A stretch of 64,000 nt of DNA from Amoebidium appalachense (taxonomy: Eukaryota > Ichthyosporea), in assembly GCA_963693365.1 (NCBI GenBank), contig CAVNZM010000007.1, positions 9,610,001-9,674,000 on the forward strand. The letters are read 5' to 3'. Made by a program: the position numbers and the translations under genes. The stretch's first letter is position 1, and the number at the start of each line of letters is the position of its first letter. Under the pieces are notes generated by a model. That model ran no database searches. It worked only from the letters and a program-made list of their open reading frames with translations, and was not told the origin of the DNA. Of the stretch, positions 28,795-40,950 are shown piece by piece.

Positions 28795-28979
28795 ACCATA
28801 GTAAGCCAGACTCCTGTATCTCTTGTAAATAGTATAGTCTGATCGACCTGCCATGTCTGTCTGACGGGCTCAGTCTGGAACGCGGTATAGGTCCCATGGG
28901 GCTGGTACCTACCACTAGACAGCGGTACTGAACAAGACCTCAAATAAAAAGGTTCAAATCAAATCAACCGTTCACGTTG

Positions 28980-29910
28980 CACTTGCACACACGCAGCGTC
29001 ACGGTGACATAAATACAGACACACATAAATGCACACGTACAAACAGCCAGTGACACACACACACACACACACGTACATACAGACACACACACACAGACAC
29101 ACACACACACACGCACACGCTCACACATGCGCCCGCTTGCGCGCACACACACATACGCATACACCCACGCGTACCCGCGCGCACGCGTGCACACATTTAC
29201 ACACAAACATACACACACATAGGCACACAAAGACATACACACACCGAGGGAGACACAAACAGCACACAGAAAGACACACAGATCGTGGGCCTGGAGAGAC
29301 AGACAGCTGCTGACACACAGGCAGACACACGCACACACACACACGCACATGCCCCAACAGTGACACCAGTTTCCGGCACATACAAAACACACAAACCAAC
29401 GGACAAACAAACGCGATCTACCATCGCACTGGTATACACACACACACAAAAGTACCACCTTGACAAGCACACAGACACATACAGACAGGCACATACACAG
29501 ACACACACATGTACACATTGATGTAACCACACACGCACGCACACACACACACACACACACACGTGTACACCCCCACGCGCGCGGAAGCACACACACACAA
29601 GTGCAGATATATACACGCAACACACATAAGAAGAGAGATACACCTGTACAGTTTCAGAGACACAAACAAAGACGCTAACAGCACACACACAGGAGATCGT
29701 GGCAGAGACATAGGCACACACACGTACACACTGTGACACGCGCGCACACATGCACGCACGCAGACAAGCATGTGCACACCTACACACACGCATGCACACA
29801 CACACACATACAGACACACAGCGCGGGATCCACACCAACCGACATCCATGGGCAAACATCATGCACATCAGCATACATTCACACACGCACAATCGCATGC
29901 ACATGCTGTT
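28980..29910. repeat. long degenerate CA-rich tract
   Basis: Over 900 bases of interrupted CA/CACG/CAGA repeats followed by a G-rich patch (29920-29980). His/Thr and Val/Cys open frames are artefacts. Confidence 0.9.
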
Positions 29911-30374
29911 GTGGCGGCCTGCGGGGCGGGGAGGGGATGGGGGGAGGGGGAGGGGGGGAGGAGGGGAGGGGAGAGGGGTGTAAAAGGATGCGTGATAGTG
30001 CAATGCATGTACACATTCACAATGGGCGACACAATGCAGCCTTTGAGTGTGCGACAAACATGTGCCAAAGCTTTCCATGTTTGCTAATTTACAACTATCA
30101 AATCTTAATAACAAGCCTCGGTCCTGCGATGGCTGTATCGCCCAGAAATGTAAAAAATCGTAGATACTCTCTCTGATGTCAAGCCGGCATTATGTTACGC
30201 CTGGCCAAATTGAATTTGAAACCTGGTATCGCATTCGTTACAGAAAAGTGGAAAATACTGGAAAATTGTAAACTAGATCAAAAAAATACTTATCATAGGC
30301 AAAATGCTAGATTGGGCAAGCATATACCCCCCCCCCCCCCCCCCCCCCCCCCCTTTTTCGCTTTTCTTCAGAAT
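29911..30374. other. 3' flank of the cathepsin B gene
   Basis: AT-richer unique sequence (30000-30300), then a C run at 30327-30353 just after the minus-strand stop at 30375. Probably contains the 3' UTR; no canonical AATAAA seen on the minus strand. Confidence 0.4.
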
Positions 30375-30899
30375 CTACCACTTCTGCCACTTCTGCTCGT
30401 CAATGATATCGAACTGGCCTTCGTTTTCTGGCACGTCAGGAACTCCCGCTACCATTTCCTCTTCTATCCCTGCCTCGTTGGTGCCACGGCGGATCTTGAA
30501 GAACCCTGTGTGTGTGTGTGTGGGGAGGGGGGGGGGGGGGATTATACCATATCGTTAGACAACATAGGCAAATCAAATGAGAGTCGCGACGTCAGATTTG
30601 AAAGAACTTGTGAATGAAGTCGGGCAAAAGCGAAAAGGCAAGCTAAGCTGGATAAGCTAAGCTGGATGTGAGTGGGTGAATGGGTTATCCTATCAAAGCC
30701 GGCGGGGGAGGGGGAAGGGGGGGGGGGGGGGGGCACGAGACCACACTGACAGGCACTAGTACCCAGCATCGATCAGATTGAGGAGGTCTCTCTTGCATTA
30801 CGGTAGATTTTGACCCCCCCCCCCCCCCCCCCCCCCCCCAACTCCCCGCCTCAGCTCCCCAACCCCAACGTACACCCCCCCCCCTCCCCCCCCCCCCCA

Positions 30900-30956
<57 letters not shown>

Positions 30957-32189
30957 TCCCAGCACCAAATCATTTGAAATGGGCCATTTCTCCCCCTGCA
31001 ACCAACCAACCACGTGCACATGCACACACAACACGTACCGTGGTGGCCCCACAGGCGGTTCCACGAGTTCTTGACTGTCCAGTAGGGCACCCCGTTCTCC
31101 TCCCCCCACCCGATAATCGTCACAGTGTGGCCCCCCATCTGAAAATAACCGTGTCAGTATGGTTGTGCCGGGTTTAGGAAAAAAACGGGGAAAAAGAAAA
31201 GAAAGGCCCGGAGGAGTTCACGGATGCACATGAAAAGGAGGGGGGAAAAAGGGGGGAGGGAGGGGGCAGGGGGGGGGGGGGGGGGTGCTCAAATCTCATA
31301 AAAAGAAAAAAGGTGACAAGCAGGCACAGGTAAGAGAATGGTGCATGCAGCTGGCATTTTCCTGCCAATGGGACAGGGAGCACCAGATATTGATTGCAAG
31401 TCATCCATGGCCCTCAGATGACCCTGAGCATGATACTAGGTATGTGCATGTAGGATGTGTGCCCGCAGGCGGCAGTGTGTGAGTGTGTGTGTGTGTGTGT
31501 TCTGTCTGATTGTATTTGCCCCCTGCATGCCCAGCAAACCGAATATGTTGGCATGCAGCCACCACATGGGCTGCATTGTAACATTCAGTCGTGCACGTGC
31601 CAGCTTGCAGCTGCTTGTGCCTCTATGCAATGTATTGAGGGACTAAGGGCAGGACACCAAGTGACCAGCAATTGGGACAGCATGCCAGTGGAAACCATGA
31701 ACACCATCAGATGCCAACGTAAATCAGGCACAGAACATTGTGCCGCTCCTCCCCCTCCTCCCCCCCCCCCACCAAAAAAAAAAAAAAAAAAAAGAAAAGA
31801 AAAAACGTTACAGACTACGAAGTATACATTCACGACGTACAACACCATGCGGATTTTCAAAAGCGCTCTCAGAGAATAGGCTGGGGCGGGGCGGGGTTGG
31901 TGAGTGGGTGGTGGTGGTGGTGGTTTTGGTGGTGGGGGGGCAGGGGTGAGGGGGTGAGGGGGGGAGGGGGGAGGAGGGGAGCAGGGATAGGCAGGGGGGG
32001 GGGGGGGGGGAGGGGGGAGAAGGAGTCTGTCATACCAGTTCTCTGGATGTGCGCACGTAGACACCGTCCTGATAGCTCATGAAGTCCTTGTAGACGTTGT
32101 AGGAGGCCGTGATGGGGCCGTTGTGGTACAGCTCCCACATGCCGGCCCACCAGTCCAGAGGCTTGAGCATGTACACGGTCTTGGCTCGT

Positions 32190-32238
<49 letters not shown>

Positions 32239-32267
32239 CGTGTGTGTGTGTGTGTGTGTGTTGTGTT

Positions 32268-32346
<79 letters not shown>

Positions 32347-32586
32347 TAGATATGGTATATACCATGAGCAACAATCACAATGGATAGTGCATTGCGGATA
32401 TCAGAAAGAGGATTCAAGGGCACGCACCCAAACTACGCAAAAACTGCCTTGGGGGCCGGGGGGGGGGGGGGGGGGGGGGGGGGGGTGCCTGTATGTATGT
32501 ACGTGGAGGTGGTGGTGATGGAGGAGTGTGTGTTGGGCGGAGGGGTGGGTGCATATGTGTTTCTTTCTTTCTTTCTTTTCTTTTTT

Positions 32587-32617
<31 letters not shown>

Positions 32618-32726
32618 GGGGATAGCCCACGCTGAAAGGAATAGAGCATAATGTGGATTGGGATGCCAAATAGAACACAAAGAAAATGCCACGTCAGCCG
32701 AGAGCCCATCATCTAAGGCCGGGAAG

Positions 32727-32781
<55 letters not shown>

Positions 32782-33576
32782 GGGGGGGGGAGGAGGAGGG
32801 GGAGGGGGGTGTGGAGGGGGAGTAAGCAACTGAAGGCTTCGGTAAAAAACATCAATAAGCACAGAATAACGAAAGGAAAGGTGTGAGACCAGAAGTAGAT
32901 TAGTCTAGCTCTGCAGCCGCGATGGACCAAAAAAAAAAAAAAAAAAAAAGCGCACGGGAGAAACAAACTGCGTACAGGGGAGAGAGGGGGCCTTTTACCC
33001 TGTCGGTCATGTACGTGCCGTTGTAGTAGTCGTTGGTGCACTCGGGGGTGCAGACAGGGGAATCGTGGGGGCTGGGCACGTGGATCAGCTTGGGGGCTAT
33101 GGGGTAGGGCTTGCAGCCAAGCCCACTGTCGTAGTTGTCCCCTGACACAAGCCCCGTGTTGTTCCAGTAGTAGTACGTGTCCTGGGGAGGTTGGGGGGGG
33201 GGGTTTGAATGCGGAACACGGTACGAAGTGCGCATACACGATGAGAAGCATGGTGAAGGACACATGCAAAGGCAAACATTCAAGTATGCAACATCAGCCA
33301 TGTGCACAGTATGCGGGAAGGGGGGAGAGCGGGGAAGGGGGTGGGGTGGGGTGGGGTGGGGGTGGAGTGGGGTGGGGTGGGGTGGGGGAGGTAAGCAAAC
33401 TGTTGAAAGGCAAATCAATATGCAGATTAGACACCCACCATGCCTGCAACTACCCATTAACTTGAGCTTAAGCCTTTGGGTGTTCCTGGGACTAAGTAGA
33501 GAACCCTGTTGAGCATTGGGTGTGTTTGTGTGTGTGTGTATGTCCGCTAGGTTGGGGGGGGGGGGGGGGGGGGGGG

Positions 33577-33610
<34 letters not shown>

Positions 33611-34256
33611 GGGGAGGGGAATATTGGTAGCTGCAAGGAGGAGGGGGGGGTTTGAATGCGGAACACGGTACGAAGTACGCATACACGACGAGAAGCATGG
33701 TGCAGGACACATGCAAAGGCAAACATTCAAGTATGCAACATCAGCCATGTGCACAGTATGCGTCATAAGCAGAGCCCATCCTCAGGGAGGACCCAAGTCA
33801 TCAATTGCGTCTGAGTTTCGACCCCTTAGCCCGCGTATATACGACGCTCCAACTCAGAAAGCAGCATCAACTGAACTTGGGCGGGTCAACCCGTCTTGAT
33901 CAAAGACGAGCAGGGTTGCTCATGCAAGCAAGGTGAGCAAAACGGTGCAGATGTGTGTGCAAACAAATGCAGTGCAGCGAAAAATGCGTATGTGCTTATA
34001 GATGCACGACACAGAGCAACCATGCCCGGTTGCATGGAAGTAAAGCGGTCTCCACACAGTGGTCTGTCCTGAAAGGACACCTCTGAAAGAAGACTGGGGG
34101 GGGTTTGAATGCGGAACAGGGTACGAAGTACGCATACACGACGAGAAGCATGGTGCAGGACACATGCAAAGGCAAACATTCAAGTATGCAACATCAGCCA
34201 TGTGCACAGTATGCGTTATAAGCAGAGCCCATCCTCAGGGAGGACCCAAGTCGCAA

Positions 34257-34299
<43 letters not shown>

Positions 34300-34903
34300 G
34301 AATGCGGAACACGGTACGAAGTACGCATACACGAACGACAAATGCAAAGGCAAACATTCAAGTATGCAACATCAGCCATGCGCACAGCATGCGTCATAAG
34401 CAGAGCCCATCCTCAGGGAGGGCCCAAGTCATCAATTGCGTCTGAGTTTCGACCCCTTAACCCGCGTATATACGACTCTCCAGCTCAGACAGCAGCATCA
34501 ACTGAACTTGGGAGGGTCAACCCGTCTTGATCAAAGGCGAGCAGGGTTGCTTATGCAAGCAAGGTGAGCAAAACGGTGAATATGTGTGTGCAAACTAATG
34601 CAGTGCAGCGGAAAATGAGTATGTGCTTACAGATGCACGACACAGAGCAACCATGCCCGGTTGCATGGAAGTAAAGCGGGGGGGGGGGGGAGGGCAGATG
34701 GGTGTGCGGGTTGTGGGCGTGCCCGGGCAAATCACAAGCACAGTGATCGCAAACACGGTACAAAACATCATATGCCTGTGTAGGCAAAGGGACAGGTAAG
34801 CACCCGCACCAGAACGCACGCACACATACACACACACACATGCCCCCCCTCTCCCCCACCCCACACACACACACATCTTCATGCCCACGTGAGCACACAC
34901 ACA

Positions 34904-34941
<38 letters not shown>

Positions 34942-34971
34942 AATCTTCATGCCCACGTGTGCGCACACACA

Positions 34972-35028
<57 letters not shown>

Positions 35029-35125
35029 GGCCTTCGCCACCGTCACAGCCAAAGCCACCGAACTTTGTGGTGCAGTAGTCGCAGCAGGACATCAGGTCCA
35101 GGGCTGAGATCATCTGCTGGTAGCT

Positions 35126-35174
<49 letters not shown>

Positions 35175-36076
35175 GTTGTGTGTGGGATGGCCTCATTGCA
35201 TGTGTGCACCAGACAAGCATCATTCGGCCCACTGCGCAGTGTGTTGTCTTCGTGGTCAGAAAAGACAACTTGATGTCAAACCAAGCAAGGACTAGAGCAT
35301 TTGCGTTCTGCCCATACCCCCCTCCCCTCCCCCCCCAACACACACACACACCCTCCCTCTCTCTCGTGCATACAACACTATGTGTGTTGCCCAGAAACCC
35401 ACTCTTCCCTCCCCCCTTACTTTCGCAATAGATACTATTCCTGTTGTACAAATATCCCTTCCCTCCCTTCCATACCGGCCCTTGCTGTGGATGCACATTC
35501 GGTCACTGATTGCACTTGTGGTGCCAAAGGCCCAGCAGCTTCCACATGACCCCTGGTCTCGGATCATGGGCACCGTCTGGCAGTCCCACCATTTCTGGGG
35601 GAAAAAAAAAGTCATAGACGGTGAGTGGCTTGCAAGGAAAAATGGAGAAAAGAAGTAGGAAATCACTAGGTTTGCTCTCTCTTGGAAAAGCTGCTTTAAA
35701 AACTCTGTTATTTCGACCGGTGTAATCTATACTCGATTTGGATGATGTCCTGCAGGTCGTGTGAACAGAAAAATGTCACGACTTTTACCAGCAACCACAA
35801 CTTACATAAAAAAAAGAAAAAAGAAAAACAAAACAACAAAACAAAAAAATTAATCTCTCCGTATACACACCTGGCGAGCATCAAACTCTTTGGGCAGAGA
35901 GCCGAAGTTGTGGTCCATGACCTTGATGGGTAGGGGGTGGCGGGGGTTGCTGGGGTCCACAGGCAGGGGGTCATCGTCATTGGCTCCCGTCTGCTTGTAC
36001 GCCACTGGACGGGGCATGCTGGTTTTTGGATTATCACATTCATGGCGCTGAGTGCCCCCCCCCCCCCCCCCCCCCC

Positions 36077-36110
<34 letters not shown>

Positions 36111-36390
36111 CACACACACACACAGACATACAGAGACACACGCACACTTCAAATAGAAAATCTAATTATACCGACCTGACAGACCGTGGAAGCTATGCAG
36201 ACTTGATGGGAAAATTGCCTTATCTATTTCTGTTGCTATTCCGGGAGCTTTTTTCTTTATGTTGATGTTGTTGTTTATTTCTTATGGAATACGCCGGGGG
36301 GGGGGGGGGGGGGGGGGGGGGGAAGGGGGGGAAGGGGGGAAGGGGGGGAAGATCAAGGGGTGGCCCGCGGCTGCCTCTTTTTGTTATGCC

Positions 36391-36430
<40 letters not shown>

Positions 36431-36591
36431 GGGAAAGGGGGGGATGATGTAAAACATCATACAAGCTGGTCTATGATCGTGCCCCCCCCCCCCCCCCCCC
36501 TTTCCCCCCCTTCAAAAAAAGAAAAAAAAAAAAAACGAACAAGGAGAAGAGGAGTTCGAATACATGATGCGTGCATGTTGCTGTCTATCTC

Positions 36592-36655
<64 letters not shown>

Positions 36656-37782
36656 CGGTGGATGTGTGTGCTCGCACGTGTGGATCATCACGGTGTGTGT
36701 ATGTTTGGGTGGTTTTGGGGGGGGGGGGGGGGGGGGGGGTAGGGTAGGAAACGCACCACCCCTGTGGTTGAGCAGCTGCTTGGAAGCTGCCACGGTCCAA
36801 CCTTTGAAGCGGTGCTCATCGGTCGGCTCAACAGGGCGCCATAGAGCTGTGTATGTGCCCACTATGTTATGGATGGAAATGAAGAGCCCGAAAGTTGCAT
36901 GTGGGGGGCATAAGAACAGTGGGGTTATTGGTACCGAAAGCGGGTGGGATGATAAGTATGGCCTGCCCTGTCAAGCCACTATGTATAAATCTAAAACATG
37001 CTACTTGAAATGTGTACCCTTGCGCCTCAACCCTCATCTCAACTTCTCTGGCCAGACATGCGCACAACTTGAAATATTCAAGAGTCTTCGCCCGGAGCTT
37101 CTCAATGGGATAATTTCTTTAACAGATGCAAGAGCTGGGAATACAAATATTGTGTTGCTTTAACCGAATTAAAGTGGTACGAAGAAACTTTTGTATAGTA
37201 TGTGCCGTTATGCGAATTCAGGTTGTGCAAGCCAGGGATGAACCATAGAAGTGCTGTACACTTGGCATTTGCCACACAGATTTGTTTGATCCCTGTTGTG
37301 GGCAGAAGGCTGCAAGCAAATACGGAAAAAAGACGGGTGGCGAAAAAGAAAACAGGTCAAGATGCAACCCATCGGGCAGGTGCCACTTTTAGCCAAGAGT
37401 TCAAAAAAAGGCTTGCAAGCTACATATAACAGAACGCTTTTTTCCTTGACAGGTTACACTCCGTCGAACTAAAATACAATAATTTCTAGCGTGTGGCAGT
37501 GCTAGAGGCATGTACACATGCACGTCGCATCCAAGCATGCAGCAACTTCTCAGAATAACTTACACTGAGCCTTCTTGATAGCCGCCACAGATTCTGCTGT
37601 AACAACCTCCTCATGTTCGTTGATGGCAGGAATAGACTCAGGGTTTTGCTGCGGAAAAAGGGGCGAAGACAAGTCAGAACGATGCCATTCACTCTCATGG
37701 GAACATCTTAGCAAAAACCCACCTCGAGTGTGAGGGCGGTAGCACCAGCCACCGAGCAGGTAAGAAGGGCATAGAACCTCAT
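30375..37782 (-). CDS. CTSB: cathepsin B-like cysteine protease, 10 exons
   Basis: Exons: 37782-37723, 37648-37564, 36846-36757, 36004-35871, 35594-35476, 35123-35027, 33181-32999, 32191-32036, 31138-31039, 30505-30375; 384 aa, all phases fit. Residues 1-20 are a signal peptide; the propeptide runs to about 110; the mature enzyme starts near LPKEFDAR. Family knowledge: a papain-type (C1A) lysosomal or secreted protease. Catalytic residues are visible: Gln137 (oxyanion hole), Cys143 in GSCGSCWAF, His312 in MGGHTV, Asn332 in VKNSWN. Cathepsin B-specific matches include [26 protein letters not shown] and the C-terminal [15 protein letters not shown]...VAG. Oddities: the occluding-loop region reads [14 protein letters not shown] and lacks the adjacent His-His pair responsible for dipeptidase activity, and the usual HCGIES Cys is absent (NEAGIE). 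Introns hold large CA/GT arrays, G runs and several C-tailed repeats. Exon 3's donor could be shifted by one codon. Confidence 0.95.
30803..30957. repeat. C runs and (CA)n in last intron of cathepsin B
   Basis: C runs (30815-30839 and 30877-30897) and a CA array (30902-30955), followed by the exon 31039-31138. Confidence 0.9.
32192..32345. repeat. (GT)n array at a cathepsin B splice acceptor
   Basis: GT repeats with a short GC-alternating patch begin directly at the acceptor of exon 32191-32036. On the transcribed strand the intron therefore ends (CA)n-CAG. Further GT arrays lie at 32727-32778. Confidence 0.95.
33197..33310 (-). repeat. C-tailed dispersed repeat, inverted partial copy
   Basis: Begins with a G run, then TTTGAATGCGGAACACGG and continues to CACAGTATGCG. 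It abuts the acceptor side of exon 33181-32999. Confidence 0.8.
33648..34680 (-). repeat. tandem segmental duplication containing C-tailed repeats
   Basis: Unit 1 (about 33648-34058) and unit 2 (about 34298-34679) each consist of an inverted C-tailed repeat (G run, TTTGAATGCGGAAC...) followed by GAGCAGGGTTGC...GGAAGTAAAGCGG. A third, partial repeat copy at 34097-34255 lies between them. Unit 2 lacks about 15-20 bases near 34335. The whole block is in the intron between exons 35123-35027 and 33181-32999. Confidence 0.85.
34839..35026. repeat. (CA)n arrays at a cathepsin B donor
   Basis: Two CA-rich blocks separated by a repeated AAATCTTCATGCCCACGTG-type segment. The second block touches the donor of exon 35123-35027, whose intron so begins with GTGTGTGTG. 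Confidence 0.9.
36058..36660. repeat. C runs, G run and (GT)n in cathepsin B intron 3
   Basis: C runs with CA (36058-36125), a G run (36297-36323), GT arrays (36392-36430 and 36595-36648), and a G run at 36717-36740 next to exon 36846-36757. Confidence 0.9.
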
Positions 37783-38678
37783 GATTACGACCGTGACAGG
37801 AACGGTAAAAACAAGCTGGAAAAATCACGGAAACTGCCACTTGCACGCTCGATCGGAATGATTCAAGTAACTGAAGCTGGCAAGACGATAGGTGTCAAAT
37901 TCGCCGTCGAAAATCGCAGCTGAAATTCGTATCTACTTAGGTGATATTTTTGTAAGAGTAGTTGGATGTAGGGTAGACTTTCCAAGCCTCTATTGTTTTG
38001 GGCCCAGTTACACAGGGTCCGTGTGTACACTGTGTAGGTTATGAAACCGGGCAAGCCTTTTAGCCTCTGCGTTTGTGTTGTGTTTTGTTTTGTGTGCGAC
38101 ATGGCACAAATGGCGGGTGAAATAGCTAGCCATAAAAGGCTATTTGCTTGCTTCAAAACTGCTTTCATTGGTCTATTTGTTCTTGATGCTGGCTCCGCCA
38201 ATAGGCGTTGGGGCGTGACCACTGTCACCGAATAGGATTGCTACACACCGGTACGTGGGCGGTGTCTGCAGTCTGTGTCACGCTAAAAGAAGAAAACCGT
38301 GTCCTATGAATATGTATTTAATATTAGCAGTGCCATATGACTGTACCATATACTTATCTAATTCGTGTATATATAGTCATATTTGTCATGCAGCTACGAC
38401 CGCACTGTGCACAGGTTTCATGCATAAAGCAAACATGGTCACGTGACAGCAAGAGCGCGCCAGTACGAGCCAATCGAAAAAGATTTTTTCGACAGTTGTG
38501 CACAGTGCCACTGTGCCACTGGTGTCTGAGTGACACCTGACTCTGAGACTCGAACTTCCTGCGACAAAACTAGGCAATTCAAACATACAAATCTTCAAGT
38601 GCCCTATTCCACGATTATATCTGTAAATAGTCTTGTGCTTTTTTTTTGCACCCACCGTTGCAATAAAATATTCTTGCC
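37783..38678. promoter_or_regulatory. shared divergent promoter region, cathepsin B / nucleoside hydrolase
   Basis: About 900 bases of unique sequence, free of microsatellites, between the starts of two divergently transcribed genes. ATTGG/CCAAT motifs occur near 38167, 38198 and 38469. No TATA box is placed convincingly and no other gene is seen. Confidence 0.5.
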
Positions 38679-39644
38679 ATGGCTGCAAAACGGCCCATCA
38701 TTTGTGACTGCGACCCAGGGCACGACGATGCAATCTCGCTCGTTCTCGCCCTGGCCTCCCCCGAACTCGACGTTTTGGCCGTGACAACCAGTGCAGGAAA
38801 CCAGACGCCAGACAAAACGCTTAATAACACCCTCCGCGTGCTAACCCTTTTGGGCAAAACCCATGTTCCTGTGGCGGGCGGAGCACGCAAGCCCCTTGCT
38901 CGTGAACTGATTATTGCGGATAACATCCACGGGGAGTCTGGCCTGGACGGACCCAAACTACCTGACCCAAGTTTTTCGCCCGAGAAAATAACCGGGGTAG
39001 AGCTTATGGCTAGGGAGGTCGCACGGAGTGCATCACCCGTAGTGCTGGTTCCTACGGGTCCCCTCACCAACATTGCACTGTTTCTTGCCAGCCACCCGGA
39101 ACTACACCACAAGATCGAAAGGATTGTGCTGATGGGTGGGTCAGCCGGACCAGGCAACTGGACCCCTGCTGCCGAATTCAACATATACGTTGACCCGGAA
39201 GCCGCCGATATGGTTTTCAAGTCGGGAATACCCATCACTATGTGTGGGTTGGATGTTACTCACGAGGCACAGATCATGGACCATGACATCGAGCGCATCC
39301 GCGCCATTCCTAACCATGTTGCCAAAATAGTGGCCGAGTTGCTCGACTTCTTTATGATCTACCACCGTGAGCCCAAGTGGGGATTCAAAGGGGCCCCCCT
39401 TCATGACCCGTGCACCATTGCCTGGTTGCTGAAACCCGAGCTATTCCAGACACAAGAGTGCTTCGTTGGCATAGAGACTAAGGGGGAGCACACGGTGGGA
39501 ATGACGGTGGTGGACCGTTATCAGCTCAGCGGCAAGAAGCCAAATGCAACGGTGGTGCTTGGTGTGGACCGGCAGGGCTTTGTAGATCTGCTGGTGGACC
39601 GGCTGGCTGCCTACAATAACATCAAGAGTGGTGCCGGAGCCTAG
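38679..39644 (+). CDS. rihA: RihA-like pyrimidine-specific ribonucleoside hydrolase, intronless
   Basis: 321 aa, close to the ~311 aa of bacterial RihA. Family reaction: hydrolysis of the N-glycosidic bond of cytidine/uridine to base plus ribose, a salvage step in the cytosol. The hallmark [12 protein letters not shown] supplies the Ca-binding Asp cluster (Asp12, Asp16, Asp17). Further RihA-type blocks are [47 protein letters not shown], and [19 protein letters not shown] with active-site His242. The match to proteobacterial RihA as I remember it runs along the whole length and is much closer than expected for a typical eukaryotic hydrolase. There is no targeting signal. The gene has no introns while most neighbours are heavily split, yet it sits between host genes and is not itself repetitive. 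Ancient transfer from bacteria is an inference. The ATG at 38679 is preceded by stops in frame. Confidence 0.96.
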   Translation: MAAKRPIICDCDPGHDDAISLVLALASPELDVLAVTTSAGNQTPDKTLNNTLRVLTLLGKTHVPVAGGARKPLARELIIADNIHGESGLDGPKLPDPSFSPEKITGVELMAREVARSASPVVLVPTGPLTNIALFLASHPELHHKIERIVLMGGSAGPGNWTPAAEFNIYVDPEAADMVFKSGIPITMCGLDVTHEAQIMDHDIERIRAIPNHVAKIVAELLDFFMIYHREPKWGFKGAPLHDPCTIAWLLKPELFQTQECFVGIETKGEHTVGMTVVDRYQLSGKKPNATVVLGVDRQGFVDLLVDRLAAYNNIKSGAGA

Positions 39645-40950
39645 GATTCAGGACATAGGTCGAGGGAGAATGAGTAGACTAGGGATTCGTGAGTGAGTAG
39701 GGATTCGTGAGTGTTTTCTATAGGAGGGGAAAGGGGGGGGAGGGGGAGGGGATTGGAGTGGCTAATTCCTTTGCTGAGATAATTGTAGCTTTTGGCTCTG
39801 TTGAGCCTGTGGCTCATGCAGTTAACAGGAGTTATAGTGGGTAGCCTGTGGCATAGCGCTGGGTGTGCACAGTTCATCTCCGTGCAATACCTTATAGGTA
39901 ACATATTAGTCTGGATGGTAACTTGCCGTTCTAAGTGGTTGTGGTGCCAGAGAAAAGATCGAGTCCTACTTCTGTGCAAGTTGTTATAGTAGTGGTCGGC
40001 CTGGCTCAGACGTTGCAACAGCTATAAAGGCTTCTTGAAGGAAAACGCCAAACCCCCCCCCCCCCCCCCTTCCTCCATTCCCTCCTCCCGGGTGCGCTGC
40101 CCCACCCTCTCACCCATCCTTCAAAGGCTTATGGTGCCTTATTATTTGTGTGCACTACTAATAGGGAAGAGGGGGGGAAGGAAAAGAGAGAGAAAGGGAG
40201 AGAAAAAGAGAAAGAGAGAGAGAGAGGGAGAGAGACAGAGAGAGATAAACAAAGAAAAATGGAAGGAGCGCAGCAACAGCTCACAGTTGTTACATATATA
40301 TCTAATGCGGTGTGTCCACCGGAGGGCCCTGACCGTACACACATCACCACCTGGTCCGCACAGGCTGCCTGCTAACTAGCATGAAAATGGGGCTACAATT
40401 ACTGTAGCTCTATCTCCTCCCCCCCCCCCCCTCCCCCCCCCCCCCCCCCCCCCCCCAATATCCAGTGAAAGGCCGTTTCACGTGTGTCCGGATTCTCGAG
40501 GCCCAACCCAAATCTCTTATTTCCACACACCTGTTGACAGCCCCCCCTACCCCTCCCGCTTCCCCCCCTCCCCCCCCCCCCCCCCCCCCCCTCCCCCCCC
40601 CAACTTCCCCCGACGACGCTCCTCGCCCCTCAGCAGCCCCACGTTTCCCGAGTCCGAGAACCACACGTTACCTTCTTAGTCTTTCACCATCAACGCAGCG
40701 GGCATCACTATTCCTTTTCTTCGGATCTATTTTGCTTCCTAGCAGGTGCCATTGGTTGCATCCTGGGCACACCTGTGGCCGCACACACATAACCACGTAT
40801 GCATGTATGGGAAAGACTACTACCAGAGATCACATCAAAAACCAGCTGATTGCACTAAACGCCCCACACACCATCATTCTAGCCTCAGCCTCAGCCTCAC
40901 TCTCATCCACAGGCTTTGAAATAGGAGAGAGCACTCTACGACATTGAAAA
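39645..40950. other. intergenic, C runs and GA-rich patches
   Basis: Probable 3' UTR of the hydrolase gene to about 40020, C run at 40052-40068, GA-rich DNA (40165-40245), and C runs at 40419-40456 and 40563-40600. No gene recognised. Confidence 0.5.
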
